Shown here in pieces: positions 44,375 to 53,525 of a stretch of DNA of 64,000 nucleotides. The notes beneath the pieces were generated by a model, which made no database searches, was not told the origin of the DNA, and was given only the letters and a program-made list of their open reading frames with translations. The stretch is from CALFVT01 sp039989855 (GTDB lineage: Bacteria > Pseudomonadota > Alphaproteobacteria > Caulobacterales > Maricaulaceae), in assembly GCA_039989855.1 (NCBI GenBank), contig JBDXGZ010000008.1, positions 62,001 to 126,000 on the forward strand. The letters run 5' to 3'. The position numbers were made by a program, and so were the translations under genes. Position 1 is the first letter of the stretch. Each line of letters opens with the position of its first letter.

Positions 44375-47300
44375 CTATTCTGCGGCAACTAATCGTTCAG
44401 CATCAGTTAGCTGCATAGAGAGAAGCTGCGAGACGCCTTGTTCGGCCATAGTCACACCGAAAAGGCGGTCCATACGGCTCATGGTTACGGGATTATGGGT
44501 AATGGCGATGAATTTCGTTTTGGTTTGCTTAGTCATCTCATCTAGCAAATTGCAATAGCGAGAGACATTGGCGTCATCAAGCGGTGCATCGACTTCGTCG
44601 AGGACACAAATCGGCGCTGGGTTCGATAAGAAGACCGCAAAAATCAAGGCCGTTGCTGTTAGGGCTTGCTCTCCACCTGACATTAAGCTCATGGAGCCAA
44701 GCTTTTTACCGGGCGGGCTGACCATAACTTCAAGGCCGGCTTCGAGAGGGTCATCTGACTCGGTCAAAGCAAGAGACGCTTCGCCGCCGCCAAAGAGTGT
44801 GGTGAACAGGCGTCCGAAATGTCCATTAACCTCATCAAAGGCTTTTAACAATCTTTGACGACCTTCACTGTTCAGCTCATCAATGCCTTCACGTAGGCGC
44901 GCAATCGCTGATATTAAATCTTGGCGCTCATTATTCATTGCCGTAAGCTGCACTTCTTGCTCGATAACTTCTTCATCAGCGCGTAGGTTGACGCCGCCGA
45001 GGCTTTCGCGCTCACGGTTAAGGCGTTCTAATTTACGCTCAATATCATTTTCTGATAATTTCGAGTCGGGTGACAGCTCGCCGAGATATTTCGGTAGCTC
45101 ATCAGGTGTACATTCGAGTGTTTCGGCAATACGGGCTTCATTTTCCGCAAGGCGGCTTTGCGCGGCTTCAAGGCGAGCTTGCGCGGCGGCGCGGGCTTCA
45201 CGAGCTTCGGCGTGAGCATTTTCTGTTGTACGAGCCGTTAGGTCAGCGTCGCGCGTTGCGGTTTCAGCGGCTGCGAGCTTATCGGCGGCGGAGCGGCGAC
45301 GCGCTTCGGCCTCACTCAGTTCTGTCATTAGAGCTTGGCGACGATCTTCAAACTGATCGGGGGCCAAACGCGCATCGGCCAGGTTTGTTTCTGTTTGCTT
45401 AAGGCGAGACTGTAGGGCGCTAACACGCTCGGTTGCTGTCGTGCCGCGCTTCGTCCAATCGGCGCGCTCTCTTTCAATCGCAGTACGCCGCGCGGCCCGC
45501 GCTTCAAGCTCCCGTTTTAAGCTGCGGTAAGCGGCTGAGGCATCGTCCGCAATTTCACGGGCCTTTAGGAGCTTTTCGCGCAGACTATCGCTTTTCGCTG
45601 AGAGATCATCCCCTGCTGCAAATTGTTCGAGCAATTCCTTGGAGCGGTCAAATTGCCCTTGCACATCATCGCGTTCCATTTTTAGGCGGGTCAAACGGTC
45701 TTCGAGAGCGGCCTTTTGCGCGGCTTCGCGGGCCATGTCCGCTTCATATTGTGTGACGGCCGCTTGGGCGGCGCGTTCACGTTTCTCAAGATCAGGTAGG
45801 GCGCGCCGTGCTTCTTTTGCGGCATCCTTCGCGGCGTCCCGTATTTGTCGGGCTGTATTAAAGCTACTCTCAGCCTCTTCAATGCGGCTTGCAAAATTAT
45901 CAATATCACCACTCAGCACATCAAGGCGGTTTTGTTGCTGAAGCCGTTTCGCGGCAGCTGTTTCAGCTTCAGGGCGGATTTCAAACCCGTCCCAACGCAG
46001 CACATGGCCGTCTTTATTAACCAATCTTTGCCCCGCTTTAATCGCAGAACGAAATGCGGATGGATCACCTTCGACGACACCGATTTGTGACAATCGTGCG
46101 CTAAGGGCGGACGGAGCTTTGACCACATCCGATAGCGGCGTAACGCCTGCGGGTAGCTCTTGGCTCAGGGCTTGTGACCCTGTCCACTGCAACGGTGCCC
46201 CCTCTTGAGTACTCCCGTCAAGATCATCACCAAGCGCCGCGGCAAGAGCGGTTTCATAGCCAGACTCGACTTTAATGTCTGTAAGAACAGTTTTCCAATC
46301 CCCTTGGGTGGATCGGTCAAGGAAGTTTTGCAGCGCGTCCCGTTCGGCGGTTAATTTGCCTAAAGCTTGGCGCTCTTCAACCAGGTGATCGCGAGCTGTT
46401 TGATCTGCCTGTTCGGCGTCGCTACGCGCTTGAACTTGCTTTTGTTCTAATTCACGAGCGGAGGCTAAAGTGTCTAAGGCGTCTTGCGCGGCCGAAATAA
46501 ATAGATTGCCAGAGTTTTGGCTATCAACATTGGCGCTGATCGTGCCGAGCTTGGCCGTGACGTCATTAATGTCGTTTTCCAGTCGTCCTAACCGTTGTTG
46601 GCCGCGTTCAACATCCCGTGTCGCCGCATCTTTACGAGCGTTTTTATCGGCGATGCTCCGTGTTAATTCACTATATTCTTGCTCAAGCTTGGTGCGTGTT
46701 TGGGCCGTCTCTTGGGCTTGCGTTTCCGCCGTTTCAACGAGGGCGTCATTATCACCATCCGTATTAATGGCATTAAATTCTTCCGACAGGCGCGCCTCTG
46801 CGGTAGCGGCGTCTTCAATAATCCCGCTTTCGCGCTCAATATCGCCTTTTAGCTGCTCAAGCTGATGGATAAGCTTGTCGATATTTGATTTGGCCGAGCT
46901 TTCCTCAGACTCGAGCGCATCTTTTGCCGCGTTGAGGCGCGCAAGCACGGCGGCGGCGATAAGTTGTTCTTCGCGAATAGGTTCTAGTTTTTGCGCTAGC
47001 TCTGCCGCAGTTCGCATAGTTTCAGAGGCTGACTTTGACAGCTCTTGCACACGAGTTTCGCAGTGGGACTTGGCTTCACCTGCTGCTTTGAGCGCGTCTA
47101 ACGAGTCTTTCCAACGCTTCAGCCATAGGAGGGAGCGGTATTCGTGAATTTCTCCCGCAAGTCTGCGGTAGCGTGTGGCTTGGCGCGCTTGACGGCGAAG
47201 GGATAAAATCTGGCTCTCAATTTGTGCAATTACGTCATCAAGACGCGAGAGGTTATTCTCTGCGGCGCGTAGGCGAAGTTCAGCCTCATGGCGACGTGTA

Positions 47301-47830
47301 TGTAGCCCTGAAATACCTGCGGCTTCTTCAATAATACGTCGACGAGAGGAGGGCTTAGCCGAAATCAATTCATTGATTTGACCTTGGCGAACCAAGGCTG
47401 GCGAGTTAGCGCCCGTACTGGCATCGGCAAAGAGAAGCTGAATATCTTTGGCGCGCACGGTCTTACCGTTTACTTTATAGGTGCTGCCTTTGCCTTTAGT
47501 AATAATCCGTGAAATTTCTAGCAGATCATCATCATTAAACATCGGCGGTGCTACACGTGCTTTATTATCTATAGTCAATGTGACGGCCGCTTGGTTGCGA
47601 CCTGGGCGCTGCTTGGTTCCGTTAAAGATAACGTCGTCCATGGCACTGCCGCGCATGGCTTTAGCCGAATTAGCTCCCATGACCCAACGAATGGCTTCAA
47701 GGAGATTAGATTTGCCGCACCCATTGGGTCCGACAACGCCCGTAAGGCCCGGTTCAATCACAAAGTCGGTTGGGTCCACAAAGGACTTAAAGCCGACGAG
47801 CTTGATTTGATTGAACGCGAGGGTTCCCAT
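44375..47830 (-). CDS. smc: Chromosome segregation protein SMC
   Basis: 1151 residues. SMC dimers compact and organise the chromosome. The Walker A is GPNGCGKSNLLEAIRWVMGA near the N-terminus; the hinge lies in the middle (about 490-640, with TDIKVESGYETALAAALGDD) between long coiled coils; the signature LMSGGEQALTATALIFAVF and Walker B PICVLDEVDAPLDDANV are at the C-terminus. Its start overlaps the stop of the upstream dsbA-like gene by one base (TAATG), so the two are translationally coupled. Kleisin partners ScpA and ScpB are not in the window. Confidence 0.97.
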   Translation of the reverse strand: MGTLAFNQIKLVGFKSFVDPTDFVIEPGLTGVVGPNGCGKSNLLEAIRWVMGANSAKAMRGSAMDDVIFNGTKQRPGRNQAAVTLTIDNKARVAPPMFNDDDLLEISRIITKGKGSTYKVNGKTVRAKDIQLLFADASTGANSPALVRQGQINELISAKPSSRRRIIEEAAGISGLHTRRHEAELRLRAAENNLSRLDDVIAQIESQILSLRRQARQATRYRRLAGEIHEYRSLLWLKRWKDSLDALKAAGEAKSHCETRVQELSKSASETMRTAAELAQKLEPIREEQLIAAAVLARLNAAKDALESEESSAKSNIDKLIHQLEQLKGDIERESGIIEDAATAEARLSEEFNAINTDGDNDALVETAETQAQETAQTRTKLEQEYSELTRSIADKNARKDAATRDVERGQQRLGRLENDINDVTAKLGTISANVDSQNSGNLFISAAQDALDTLASARELEQKQVQARSDAEQADQTARDHLVEERQALGKLTAERDALQNFLDRSTQGDWKTVLTDIKVESGYETALAAALGDDLDGSTQEGAPLQWTGSQALSQELPAGVTPLSDVVKAPSALSARLSQIGVVEGDPSAFRSAIKAGQRLVNKDGHVLRWDGFEIRPEAETAAAKRLQQQNRLDVLSGDIDNFASRIEEAESSFNTARQIRDAAKDAAKEARRALPDLEKRERAAQAAVTQYEADMAREAAQKAALEDRLTRLKMERDDVQGQFDRSKELLEQFAAGDDLSAKSDSLREKLLKAREIADDASAAYRSLKRELEARAARRTAIERERADWTKRGTTATERVSALQSRLKQTETNLADARLAPDQFEDRRQALMTELSEAEARRRSAADKLAAAETATRDADLTARTTENAHAEAREARAAAQARLEAAQSRLAENEARIAETLECTPDELPKYLGELSPDSKLSENDIERKLERLNRERESLGGVNLRADEEVIEQEVQLTAMNNERQDLISAIARLREGIDELNSEGRQRLLKAFDEVNGHFGRLFTTLFGGGEASLALTESDDPLEAGLEVMVSPPGKKLGSMSLMSGGEQALTATALIFAVFLSNPAPICVLDEVDAPLDDANVSRYCNLLDEMTKQTKTKFIAITHNPVTMSRMDRLFGVTMAEQGVSQLLSMQLTDAERLVAAE

Positions 47831-48534
47831 TATTCAGCTGCACTCTCAGCTTCTTCTGGAGCCGGAGCATCATCACCTAGAAGAGGGGCAAGAACTTCGT
47901 CCCAAGATTCGATTGTGTAAAGTTGCTTTCCGCTGGGTGTACGTTTCGTCATCACACCGTTCACCTGAAAACTCGGCGTGCCGCTGACGCCAGCGTCAAT
48001 GCCCATTTGAACTTTCGTTTTATATTTTGCGATTTCCTCTTCACTTTGGAGACAGGCTTCAAAATCATCAGCAGAGAGACCCGCAGATCTTGCAATCTTC
48101 TCAAGCTCACCGCGTGGATCTTGACGAATTTGAGCTTGCCTTTTGAACTGAAGAGACAGGGCGTCAAAGAAACGGTCTTCAGCGGCGCAATTGGCAATCA
48201 AGAACCCAGCTTGAGCAATATTTTCTGGCGCTGTTGGAAATTCACGGAAAACGAACCGAACAAGGCCAGTATCAATATATTTCTTTTTAAAGTCCACATA
48301 GGACGTTTGGTGAAAATTCGCGCATGCAGGACAAGTCACAGAGGCATATTCTGTCACGGTGACTCTCGCGTCAGGGTTGCCTATGGCATGATCGTCCGTA
48401 ATTTCATAAGCACCTTGCCCCCCGCTTGAGGTGGCCGTACTGCTGTCATTACCACAGGCTGTTAAAGCTAGAATTGACGTCAAGCCGACAAGGAGAAGGC
48501 GACGTTTCGAATCATTATTTAATTTAGTAAACAT
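47830..48534 (-). CDS. DsbA-family thiol-disulfide protein, lipoprotein
   Basis: 234 residues. The signal peptide has a lipobox (LALTAC, Cys at about residue 27) so it is probably membrane-anchored on the periplasmic side. The thioredoxin-like domain has the active site CPAC in YASVTCPACANFHQTSYVDF, and VRFVFREFPTAPENIAQAG and SGTPSFQVNGV (cis-Pro loop) follow. It probably oxidises or isomerises disulfides. The stop overlaps the smc start as TAATG, the usual dsbA-smc arrangement in alphaproteobacteria. The tail is acidic (APAPEEAESAAE). Confidence 0.92.
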   Translation of the reverse strand: MFTKLNNDSKRRLLLVGLTSILALTACGNDSSTATSSGGQGAYEITDDHAIGNPDARVTVTEYASVTCPACANFHQTSYVDFKKKYIDTGLVRFVFREFPTAPENIAQAGFLIANCAAEDRFFDALSLQFKRQAQIRQDPRGELEKIARSAGLSADDFEACLQSEEEIAKYKTKVQMGIDAGVSGTPSFQVNGVMTKRTPSGKQLYTIESWDEVLAPLLGDDAPAPEEAESAAE

Positions 48535-48688
48535 GTGTCAGTCTCACAATTTAGCGCTAAAAGGCAAGTTTACTGTAAAGACTTTGTTAAGAAGTTAATA
48601 CCTTTTCGCGCGATCAAGTGTGGATAAGCCGCCTTTTTGGACGGTTTAGGGACATTTATTGTGTAAAACTTTGTGCTCTCTTAGCGCT

Positions 48689-49345
48689 TTATGGAGTCGA
48701 TACGCCGCTTGCAAAAAGCTTGCTGAGCTCGTCTGTCTTAGCTTGGCCTTTGTAAACTTCGCCGTTGAGGATGAAGCCAGGAACAGCTGTTAGTCCGCCT
48801 GCGGCTCCGCGCTTAGCGGCTGTATCCAGTCGTGCAAAATGGCTTTGGTCCTCGAAACATGCAGGTAGGCTTTCTTCTGAAAGCTCGGCTTCGGCTAAAG
48901 TACTTTGATAGGCGGCAATCCCAGTCCCAGATTGTAGGCCTTCCAAGATGGTAGATTGGTTGACCATTTGGTGGTAGATGACATCCATATATTTTTCACT
49001 CGGGGCGCAATTGGCAATTGTAAATCCTGTGACAGCAGCGCGCGCTGGCGCGGTAATGAATTCACGGAAGACAACTCGTAGGTCGCCCGTGTCAATGAGT
49101 TCACTTTTGAGAAGATCCCATTCTTCTGTAAACCAGTTCGAACAATGTGGGCACGTAATTGATGCATATATAATGAGTGTATTGGGCGCTGTGAGGGAGC
49201 CTACCGTATGATCATCGGGCGCTTCAAGGAAGGCATAGCCATCATCTTGCGGTACGGCCGCAATGGATGCGGGAGGTTGCTGGGCGAGGGCGGGAGCCGC
49301 CATGAAACTTGCAGCAGCAAAAAGAGGGAGGATCAAGCGGCGCAT
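48689..49345 (-). CDS. DsbA-family thiol-disulfide protein, periplasmic
   Basis: 218 residues from the ATG at 49345, chosen because AAGGA precedes it and a clean signal peptide follows (RRLILPLFAAASFMAAPALA); the frame open further upstream has no support. The active site is CPHC in YASITCPHCSNWFTEEWDLL. LRVVFREFITAPARAAVTG and LTAVPGFILNGEVYKG (cis-Pro) are the same fold as the next gene downstream, so the two are likely an old duplication. The paralogues are separated by 154 bases, which contain a consensus DnaA-box-like 9-mer (48619-48627). DciA precedes it by 37 bases. Confidence 0.9.
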   Translation of the reverse strand: MRRLILPLFAAASFMAAPALAQQPPASIAAVPQDDGYAFLEAPDDHTVGSLTAPNTLIIYASITCPHCSNWFTEEWDLLKSELIDTGDLRVVFREFITAPARAAVTGFTIANCAPSEKYMDVIYHQMVNQSTILEGLQSGTGIAAYQSTLAEAELSEESLPACFEDQSHFARLDTAAKRGAAGGLTAVPGFILNGEVYKGQAKTDELSKLFASGVSTP

Positions 49346-49382
49346 TATATTTTCCTTATAGTCATGTCGTGCGTTATTCAGT

Positions 49383-49973
49383 CTAATCTTTAGTATAGAG
49401 TTTTTTGCCAAGCTTTTCGAGGGCCGGACGCAGTGCTTTATTTTTTAGCTTTGAGAGTTTTTCTTCAAGCTCTGCTTGCTCTGTCGGTGTCAGGCCGCGA
49501 GTGGCTGGCGTGTATTTTTTCAGGGCAGGGTGGGCCATATCGCGGTTTTGCCGTGGTGATATTTTAATGTGGGCAATATCATGCGGGCCAATGGCGGCTT
49601 CAATACGGGCTAAAATTCGATCTCTATTTGATTTAAGCAATGTGGCGGCGGCGCTTGGGGCTTCGATGACAAGGGTGCGGCCGCGCACACCACTGGCGTA
49701 ACGTGCAGGTTTGCTGACACGGGCTAATTTATCACCAACGATTTGTGGCCAATGGGGGCGCAGGTTTGCCGTACTCCCGCCGGCCTTTTTAGCCAGAGGT
49801 TTCAAGATTTTATTTACTGACCTAGCGGCACGGGGCGGTGGCCTGTATTGAGCACTGCCGCGTTGCGTTTCAAGCCACTGCGTGATTTTGGAACGATTAT
49901 GGCGGGCGATATCACGTTTATTCAGTGCGTCGGCGCTTAATTTATCCGCAAATTGTTTAGGGGGCCTATCCAT
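49383..49973 (-). CDS. dciA: DUF721/DciA-family protein
   Basis: 196 residues from the ATG at 49973 (MDRPPKQFADKLSADAL); a longer open frame reaches 50108 but runs through the divergent mutY start. The DUF721 core has LRPHWPQIVGDKLARVSKPA and GRTLVIEAPSAAATLLKSNR. DciA is the replicative helicase loader of most bacteria that lack DnaC. The C-terminal third is charged and helical (GLTPTEQAELEEKLSKLKNK). The position beside mutY, dsbA and smc is standard in alphaproteobacteria. DciA function is inferred from the family. Confidence 0.85.
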   Translation of the reverse strand: MDRPPKQFADKLSADALNKRDIARHNRSKITQWLETQRGSAQYRPPPRAARSVNKILKPLAKKAGGSTANLRPHWPQIVGDKLARVSKPARYASGVRGRTLVIEAPSAAATLLKSNRDRILARIEAAIGPHDIAHIKISPRQNRDMAHPALKKYTPATRGLTPTEQAELEEKLSKLKNKALRPALEKLGKKLYTKD

Positions 49974-50046
49974 AGGGGCTATCTTGCCGTATTCCCTGCA
50001 AGCCGTAAAGCCTATGATGCCTAAGGAGGCGCTTATTAGCGTTAAA

Positions 50047-51144
50047 ATGTGGACAGAGAGCCAAATTACAGACCTCCGCGTGGGTTTGCTGGATTGGTAT
50101 GACCGCATGGGGCGGACATTGCCGTGGCGTGTACGGCCCGAAGACCGCGCGCGAGGCGTTGTGCCCGACCCATATGCGGTGTGGCTCTCAGAAATTATGC
50201 TGCAACAGACGACTGTTCCTCATGCCACGCCTTATTGGGAGAAATTTCTCGCGGCGTTTCCGACCGTAACAGATTTGGCCAATGCAGACCGAGAGCAAGT
50301 GATGGCGATGTGGGCTGGGCTCGGGTATTATGCGCGGGCGCGCAACCTTTATAAATGCGCGCAAATTATTCGCGACGACCATGGCGGCATATTTCCCGGT
50401 ACAGAAGCTGCTTTGCTCAAGCTCCCTGGTATTGGGCCTTACACAGCCGCAGCCATTGCGGGAATTTGCTTTGATGAGGCGACGGTGGTGGTCGACGGCA
50501 ATGTCGAGCGTGTAATTAGCCGTATGGCGCGAGTGGATGCGCCTCTACCGAGGGGGAAAAAGGATATTAAATCCGTGGCTGCGCAAGTCGCAGATGTAAA
50601 GCGTTCAGGGGATTATTCCCAAGCGCTGATGGATTTGGGGGCAACTGTCTGCACGCCGCGCAATCCGAAATGCGGCATTTGCGTGTGGGACGGGATGTGC
50701 GCGGCTCATGCAGGTGGGGTTGAAGAGGACTATCCTAAGAAGCTCAAGAAAAAACCTCTACCGAAACGGTTTGGAGCGGCTTTTGTCTTGCGGAGCTATG
50801 ATGGTTATGTGCTGCTACGGCAACGACCAGATCAAGGGCTTTTAGGGGGGATGTTAGAATTTCCCGGAACAGAGTGGGGGGTGGCTCTACCAGAGTCGGT
50901 TGAAGATTTTGCGCCGATTAAAACACATTGGCAGAAACAAAAGCTGCAAGTGCGTCATGTGTTTACCCATTTTGAGCTGACGCTTGATGTTTATACTGCG
51001 AGCTTAGATAACCGTACGGCTTTAAACACCCTTAAATCATCGCCAAATGCCGAAAAGATCAAAATAGTGAGTGAGCACTCACTTGATTCTGAGGCGCTCC
51101 CAAGTGTTATGGTGAAAGTGTTACGGGTCGCGATACCCAATTGA
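50047..51144 (+). CDS. mutY: A/G-specific adenine glycosylase MutY
   Basis: 365 residues from the ATG at 50047. It removes adenine opposite 8-oxoguanine. WLSEIMLQQTTVPHATPYWE holds the catalytic Glu, LPGIGPYTAAAIAGICF is the HhH motif, VVDGNVERVISRM contains the catalytic Asp, and CTPRNPKCGICVWDGMC gives the C-x6-C-x2-C-x5-C [4Fe-4S] ligands. The C-terminal NUDIX-like domain (PDQGLLGGMLEFPGTEW) checks for 8-oxoG. The start is uncertain: AAGGAGG (50023-50029) is 17 bases from this ATG but five from an in-frame ATT at 50035, and ATG codons also exist at 50014 and 50017. Divergent from dciA. Confidence 0.93.
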   Translation: MWTESQITDLRVGLLDWYDRMGRTLPWRVRPEDRARGVVPDPYAVWLSEIMLQQTTVPHATPYWEKFLAAFPTVTDLANADREQVMAMWAGLGYYARARNLYKCAQIIRDDHGGIFPGTEAALLKLPGIGPYTAAAIAGICFDEATVVVDGNVERVISRMARVDAPLPRGKKDIKSVAAQVADVKRSGDYSQALMDLGATVCTPRNPKCGICVWDGMCAAHAGGVEEDYPKKLKKKPLPKRFGAAFVLRSYDGYVLLRQRPDQGLLGGMLEFPGTEWGVALPESVEDFAPIKTHWQKQKLQVRHVFTHFELTLDVYTASLDNRTALNTLKSSPNAEKIKIVSEHSLDSEALPSVMVKVLRVAIPN

Positions 51145-51283
51145 GACGTTTCTAAGGGCTAATGATAAAGACGCGTTCGCCTTTCTAACGGCTTAATCAA
51201 AGCTCTATTTTTATGAAGCTTATTATTGACGCCAATGGCTATAACTTGCAAAAACTTCCACGAATTTAGTTTTACGCCAAGAA

Positions 51284-52102
51284 ATGAGTTTCTCTATGTA
51301 TGTTATCCCCGAAGCCAAACGTGCTAATGCAAAAAAAGTCGCCAAGAGTCTAGTTAAAGCGCGCGAGACGTGGACAGGCCTCGCCACTTTTCCGGGTGAT
51401 CTGCCAACGACTCTTGATGAAGCCTACGCCATGCAGTCATTGTCGATTAGCGCTTGGAAGAAGCCTCTTGTAGGTTGGAAAATCGGCGGCATTGGCGATG
51501 CCCATAGCCACTTGGGTTCCAAGAAATTGGCGGGGCCCATCTATCAAGATAATCTGGTCTATGATTCAGGCGAGCGGAATAAAATGTTGGGCATTAAAGG
51601 CGGTTTTGCCGCTATTGAAGGCGAGATTATTCTTAAAACTGGGGTTGACCTTAAACCAGGTATGTACGGGACTATGCCGCTTCAGGATATGATTGCTTCT
51701 GTGCATATTGGTGTTGAGATCGCGGGGAGTTCAATTTTACGGGCTAATCCAATTGGCCCTATGTGTATTATCCCCGATTCAGGTTGTAATGCAGGGCAAA
51801 TTATTGGTGCTGAAATTAAAGATTGGCGTGACCGTGATTTCTCGAAAGTTTACGAGTCGGTGACGATCGACGGTAAACAGGTTGGCCGTAAGGCGATTGG
51901 CCCGTTCATTGATGGCCCGATGACTTCTTTTGCCTTCTTGATTAAGAATTGCAGTGACCGTGGTTTTGATCTTCCCGCTGGGTCTTATATTACCACGGGC
52001 GCAATCTCTGGCGTTCACGATACGCATATCGGAACGGTCTCAAAAGTTGAGTTTGAAGGTATTGGCTCTATCGAGATAGAGCTTGTGTCTGGCGCGAAAT
52101 AA
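51284..52102 (+). CDS. Hydratase/decarboxylase-family enzyme (2-keto-4-pentenoate hydratase-like)
   Basis: 272 residues. The fold is that of the MhpD/FAH-like hydratases that act on 2-keto-dienoates in aromatic-acid breakdown: TTLDEAYAMQSLSISAWKKP and GWKIGG near the N-terminus, AIEGEIILKTG with the metal-binding acidic residues, HIGVEIAGSS, and LPAGSYITTGAISGVHDTHI at the C-terminus. No other aromatic-degradation gene is near, so the substrate is uncertain. The ATG at 51284 is the only good start. It is alone between mutY and a terminator. Confidence 0.82.
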   Translation: MSFSMYVIPEAKRANAKKVAKSLVKARETWTGLATFPGDLPTTLDEAYAMQSLSISAWKKPLVGWKIGGIGDAHSHLGSKKLAGPIYQDNLVYDSGERNKMLGIKGGFAAIEGEIILKTGVDLKPGMYGTMPLQDMIASVHIGVEIAGSSILRANPIGPMCIIPDSGCNAGQIIGAEIKDWRDRDFSKVYESVTIDGKQVGRKAIGPFIDGPMTSFAFLIKNCSDRGFDLPAGSYITTGAISGVHDTHIGTVSKVEFEGIGSIEIELVSGAK

Positions 52103-52127
52103 TCCAGATAATATAATGAACAATGTG

Positions 52128-52158
52128 GGCTCACTTAGGGGTTAAGTGAGCCTTTTTT
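52128..52158 (+). terminator. Terminator after the hydratase-like gene
   Basis: GGCTCACTTA / TAAGTGAGCC, a 10-bp perfect stem with loop GGGGT, is followed by six T residues. It lies 25 bases after the stop and also faces the end of ccrM. Confidence 0.92.
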
Positions 52159-52167
52159 GTCGGTTGA

Positions 52168-53283
52168 TTAACCGACTACAGCCATTTCTTGGCGAATAAT
52201 ATTACGTAACGCATCAATTTGAGTTGGGCCTTGAGGCGTATGGAAGTGCCAGAAGGTCCAGCCATTACAGCTTGGCGCGTCTGTGACATGGGCTCCGACT
52301 TTGTGAATAGAGCCTTGGAAACCGTCGACGACGAGGCTACCGTCAGCGCAAACCTGCGCCATGTGATTGCCTTTTGCGGAATATAGCGTCATGCCAGGGT
52401 TAATCAGTCCGCGCTCGATCAAAGTGCCAAACGGAACACGAGGCTCAGAACGTTTTGATTTTGTGACATTGACCGCAACGCCGCTGCCTGTGTCGATTTT
52501 ATCAATACGGCGCTTGGCATGGGCGATATAATCAGATTCCATTTCAAAGCCGATAAAATCACGTCCTAGTTTTTTCGCCACAGCGCCCGTCGTGCCTGTG
52601 CCAAAGAATGGATCAACAATAACGTCGCCCGGATTAGAGGTCGAAAGGATGACGCGGTGGAGTAGGCTTTCTGGTTTTTGCGTTGGATGCGCTTTCTCGC
52701 CGCTTGATTTTTTCAACCGTTCGCGGCCTGTGCAAATCGGAAGTGTCCAATCGGAGCGCATTTGAACGCCGTCATTCATCATCTTCATGGCGTCATAATT
52801 AAAGGTCGGGCGTGCGTCTTCAGATTTTGTTGCCCAGATTAAAGTCTCATGGGCATTGGTAAAGCGAGTGCCGCGAAAGTTCGGCATTGGGTTGGTCTTG
52901 CGCCAGATAATGTCATTTTGAATCCAAAACTGCTGGTCCTGGAGGACGCAGCCAACGCGGAAGATATTGTGGTAACTGCCAATCACCCAAAGCGAGCCAT
53001 TGGGTTTAAGAATACGTCGTGCGGCTTGGAGCCAATCATGGGTCATGAGGTCATAGGCGTCCATTGTGTCGAACTGGTCCCATTCCTCTGTGACGCCGTT
53101 GACGACAGAATTATCAGGGCGCGAGAGGTTGCCGCCTAATTGTAGATTATACGGTGGATCTGCGAAAACAACATCGACTGACTCGGCCGGCAAAGCATTC
53201 ATGCCGTCCACGCAATTTCCCTGAACTATGGTGTTCAAGGGAAGTTCCGTATGTTGATCATCCACATCCATATAATTTGCCAT
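52168..53283 (-). CDS. ccrM: Cell-cycle regulated DNA adenine methyltransferase (GANTC)
   Basis: 371 residues, a beta-class N6-adenine methyltransferase. It methylates the A of GANTC after replication and controls promoter activity. The DPPY motif is in VVFADPPYNLQLGGNLSRP; the SAM-binding motif is VDPFFGTGTTGAVAKKLGRD; the CcrM-specific C-terminal domain (about 280-371) has FHTPQGPTQIDALRN. The ATG at 53283 follows AAGGG. It is downstream of rnhB on the same strand, with a 242-base gap that should hold its own promoter and that contains two GANTC sites (53299-53303, 53410-53414). Confidence 0.97.
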   Translation of the reverse strand: MANYMDVDDQHTELPLNTIVQGNCVDGMNALPAESVDVVFADPPYNLQLGGNLSRPDNSVVNGVTEEWDQFDTMDAYDLMTHDWLQAARRILKPNGSLWVIGSYHNIFRVGCVLQDQQFWIQNDIIWRKTNPMPNFRGTRFTNAHETLIWATKSEDARPTFNYDAMKMMNDGVQMRSDWTLPICTGRERLKKSSGEKAHPTQKPESLLHRVILSTSNPGDVIVDPFFGTGTTGAVAKKLGRDFIGFEMESDYIAHAKRRIDKIDTGSGVAVNVTKSKRSEPRVPFGTLIERGLINPGMTLYSAKGNHMAQVCADGSLVVDGFQGSIHKVGAHVTDAPSCNGWTFWHFHTPQGPTQIDALRNIIRQEMAVVG

Positions 53284-53298
53284 TCTATGCCCTTAAAA

Positions 53299-53414
53299 GA
53301 ATCAATATTGTTGCCTTATTCAAGACTTGGTGCTGATTTCCTTTCTCAAGGGTTAATCAAGTCGGTAACATTTTGAAAAATATGGGGTTTTAATGTTTTG
53401 TTAGTATAAGACTC
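53299..53414 (-). promoter_or_regulatory. ccrM leader with two GANTC sites
   Basis: Within the 242-base gap upstream of ccrM are GAATC at 53299-53303, 16 bases before the start codon, and GACTC at 53410-53414. In Caulobacter, GANTC sites in the ccrM leader make transcription sensitive to the methylation state. I see no convincing CtrA site (TTAA-N7-TTAA), so only the methylation control can be suggested here. Confidence 0.5.
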
Positions 53415-53525
53415 CCGTTTAGCGGGCTTAAAGTTTAACGCGCCTAAATTTGTTAATGATTTAAATATCTATCCACAGAGGTTTTCGGGGCTATTGCGGT
53501 GTGAAATTGTAATTTTCCGCAGTTT

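Noticed and set aside
49974..50108. Extension of the DUF721/DciA frame to 50108
   Set aside because: It would run through the divergent mutY start; the ATG at 49973 fits the family.
53469..53477. DnaA-box-like CTATCCACA upstream of ccrM
   Set aside because: One mismatch to the consensus and only one copy; noted but not called.
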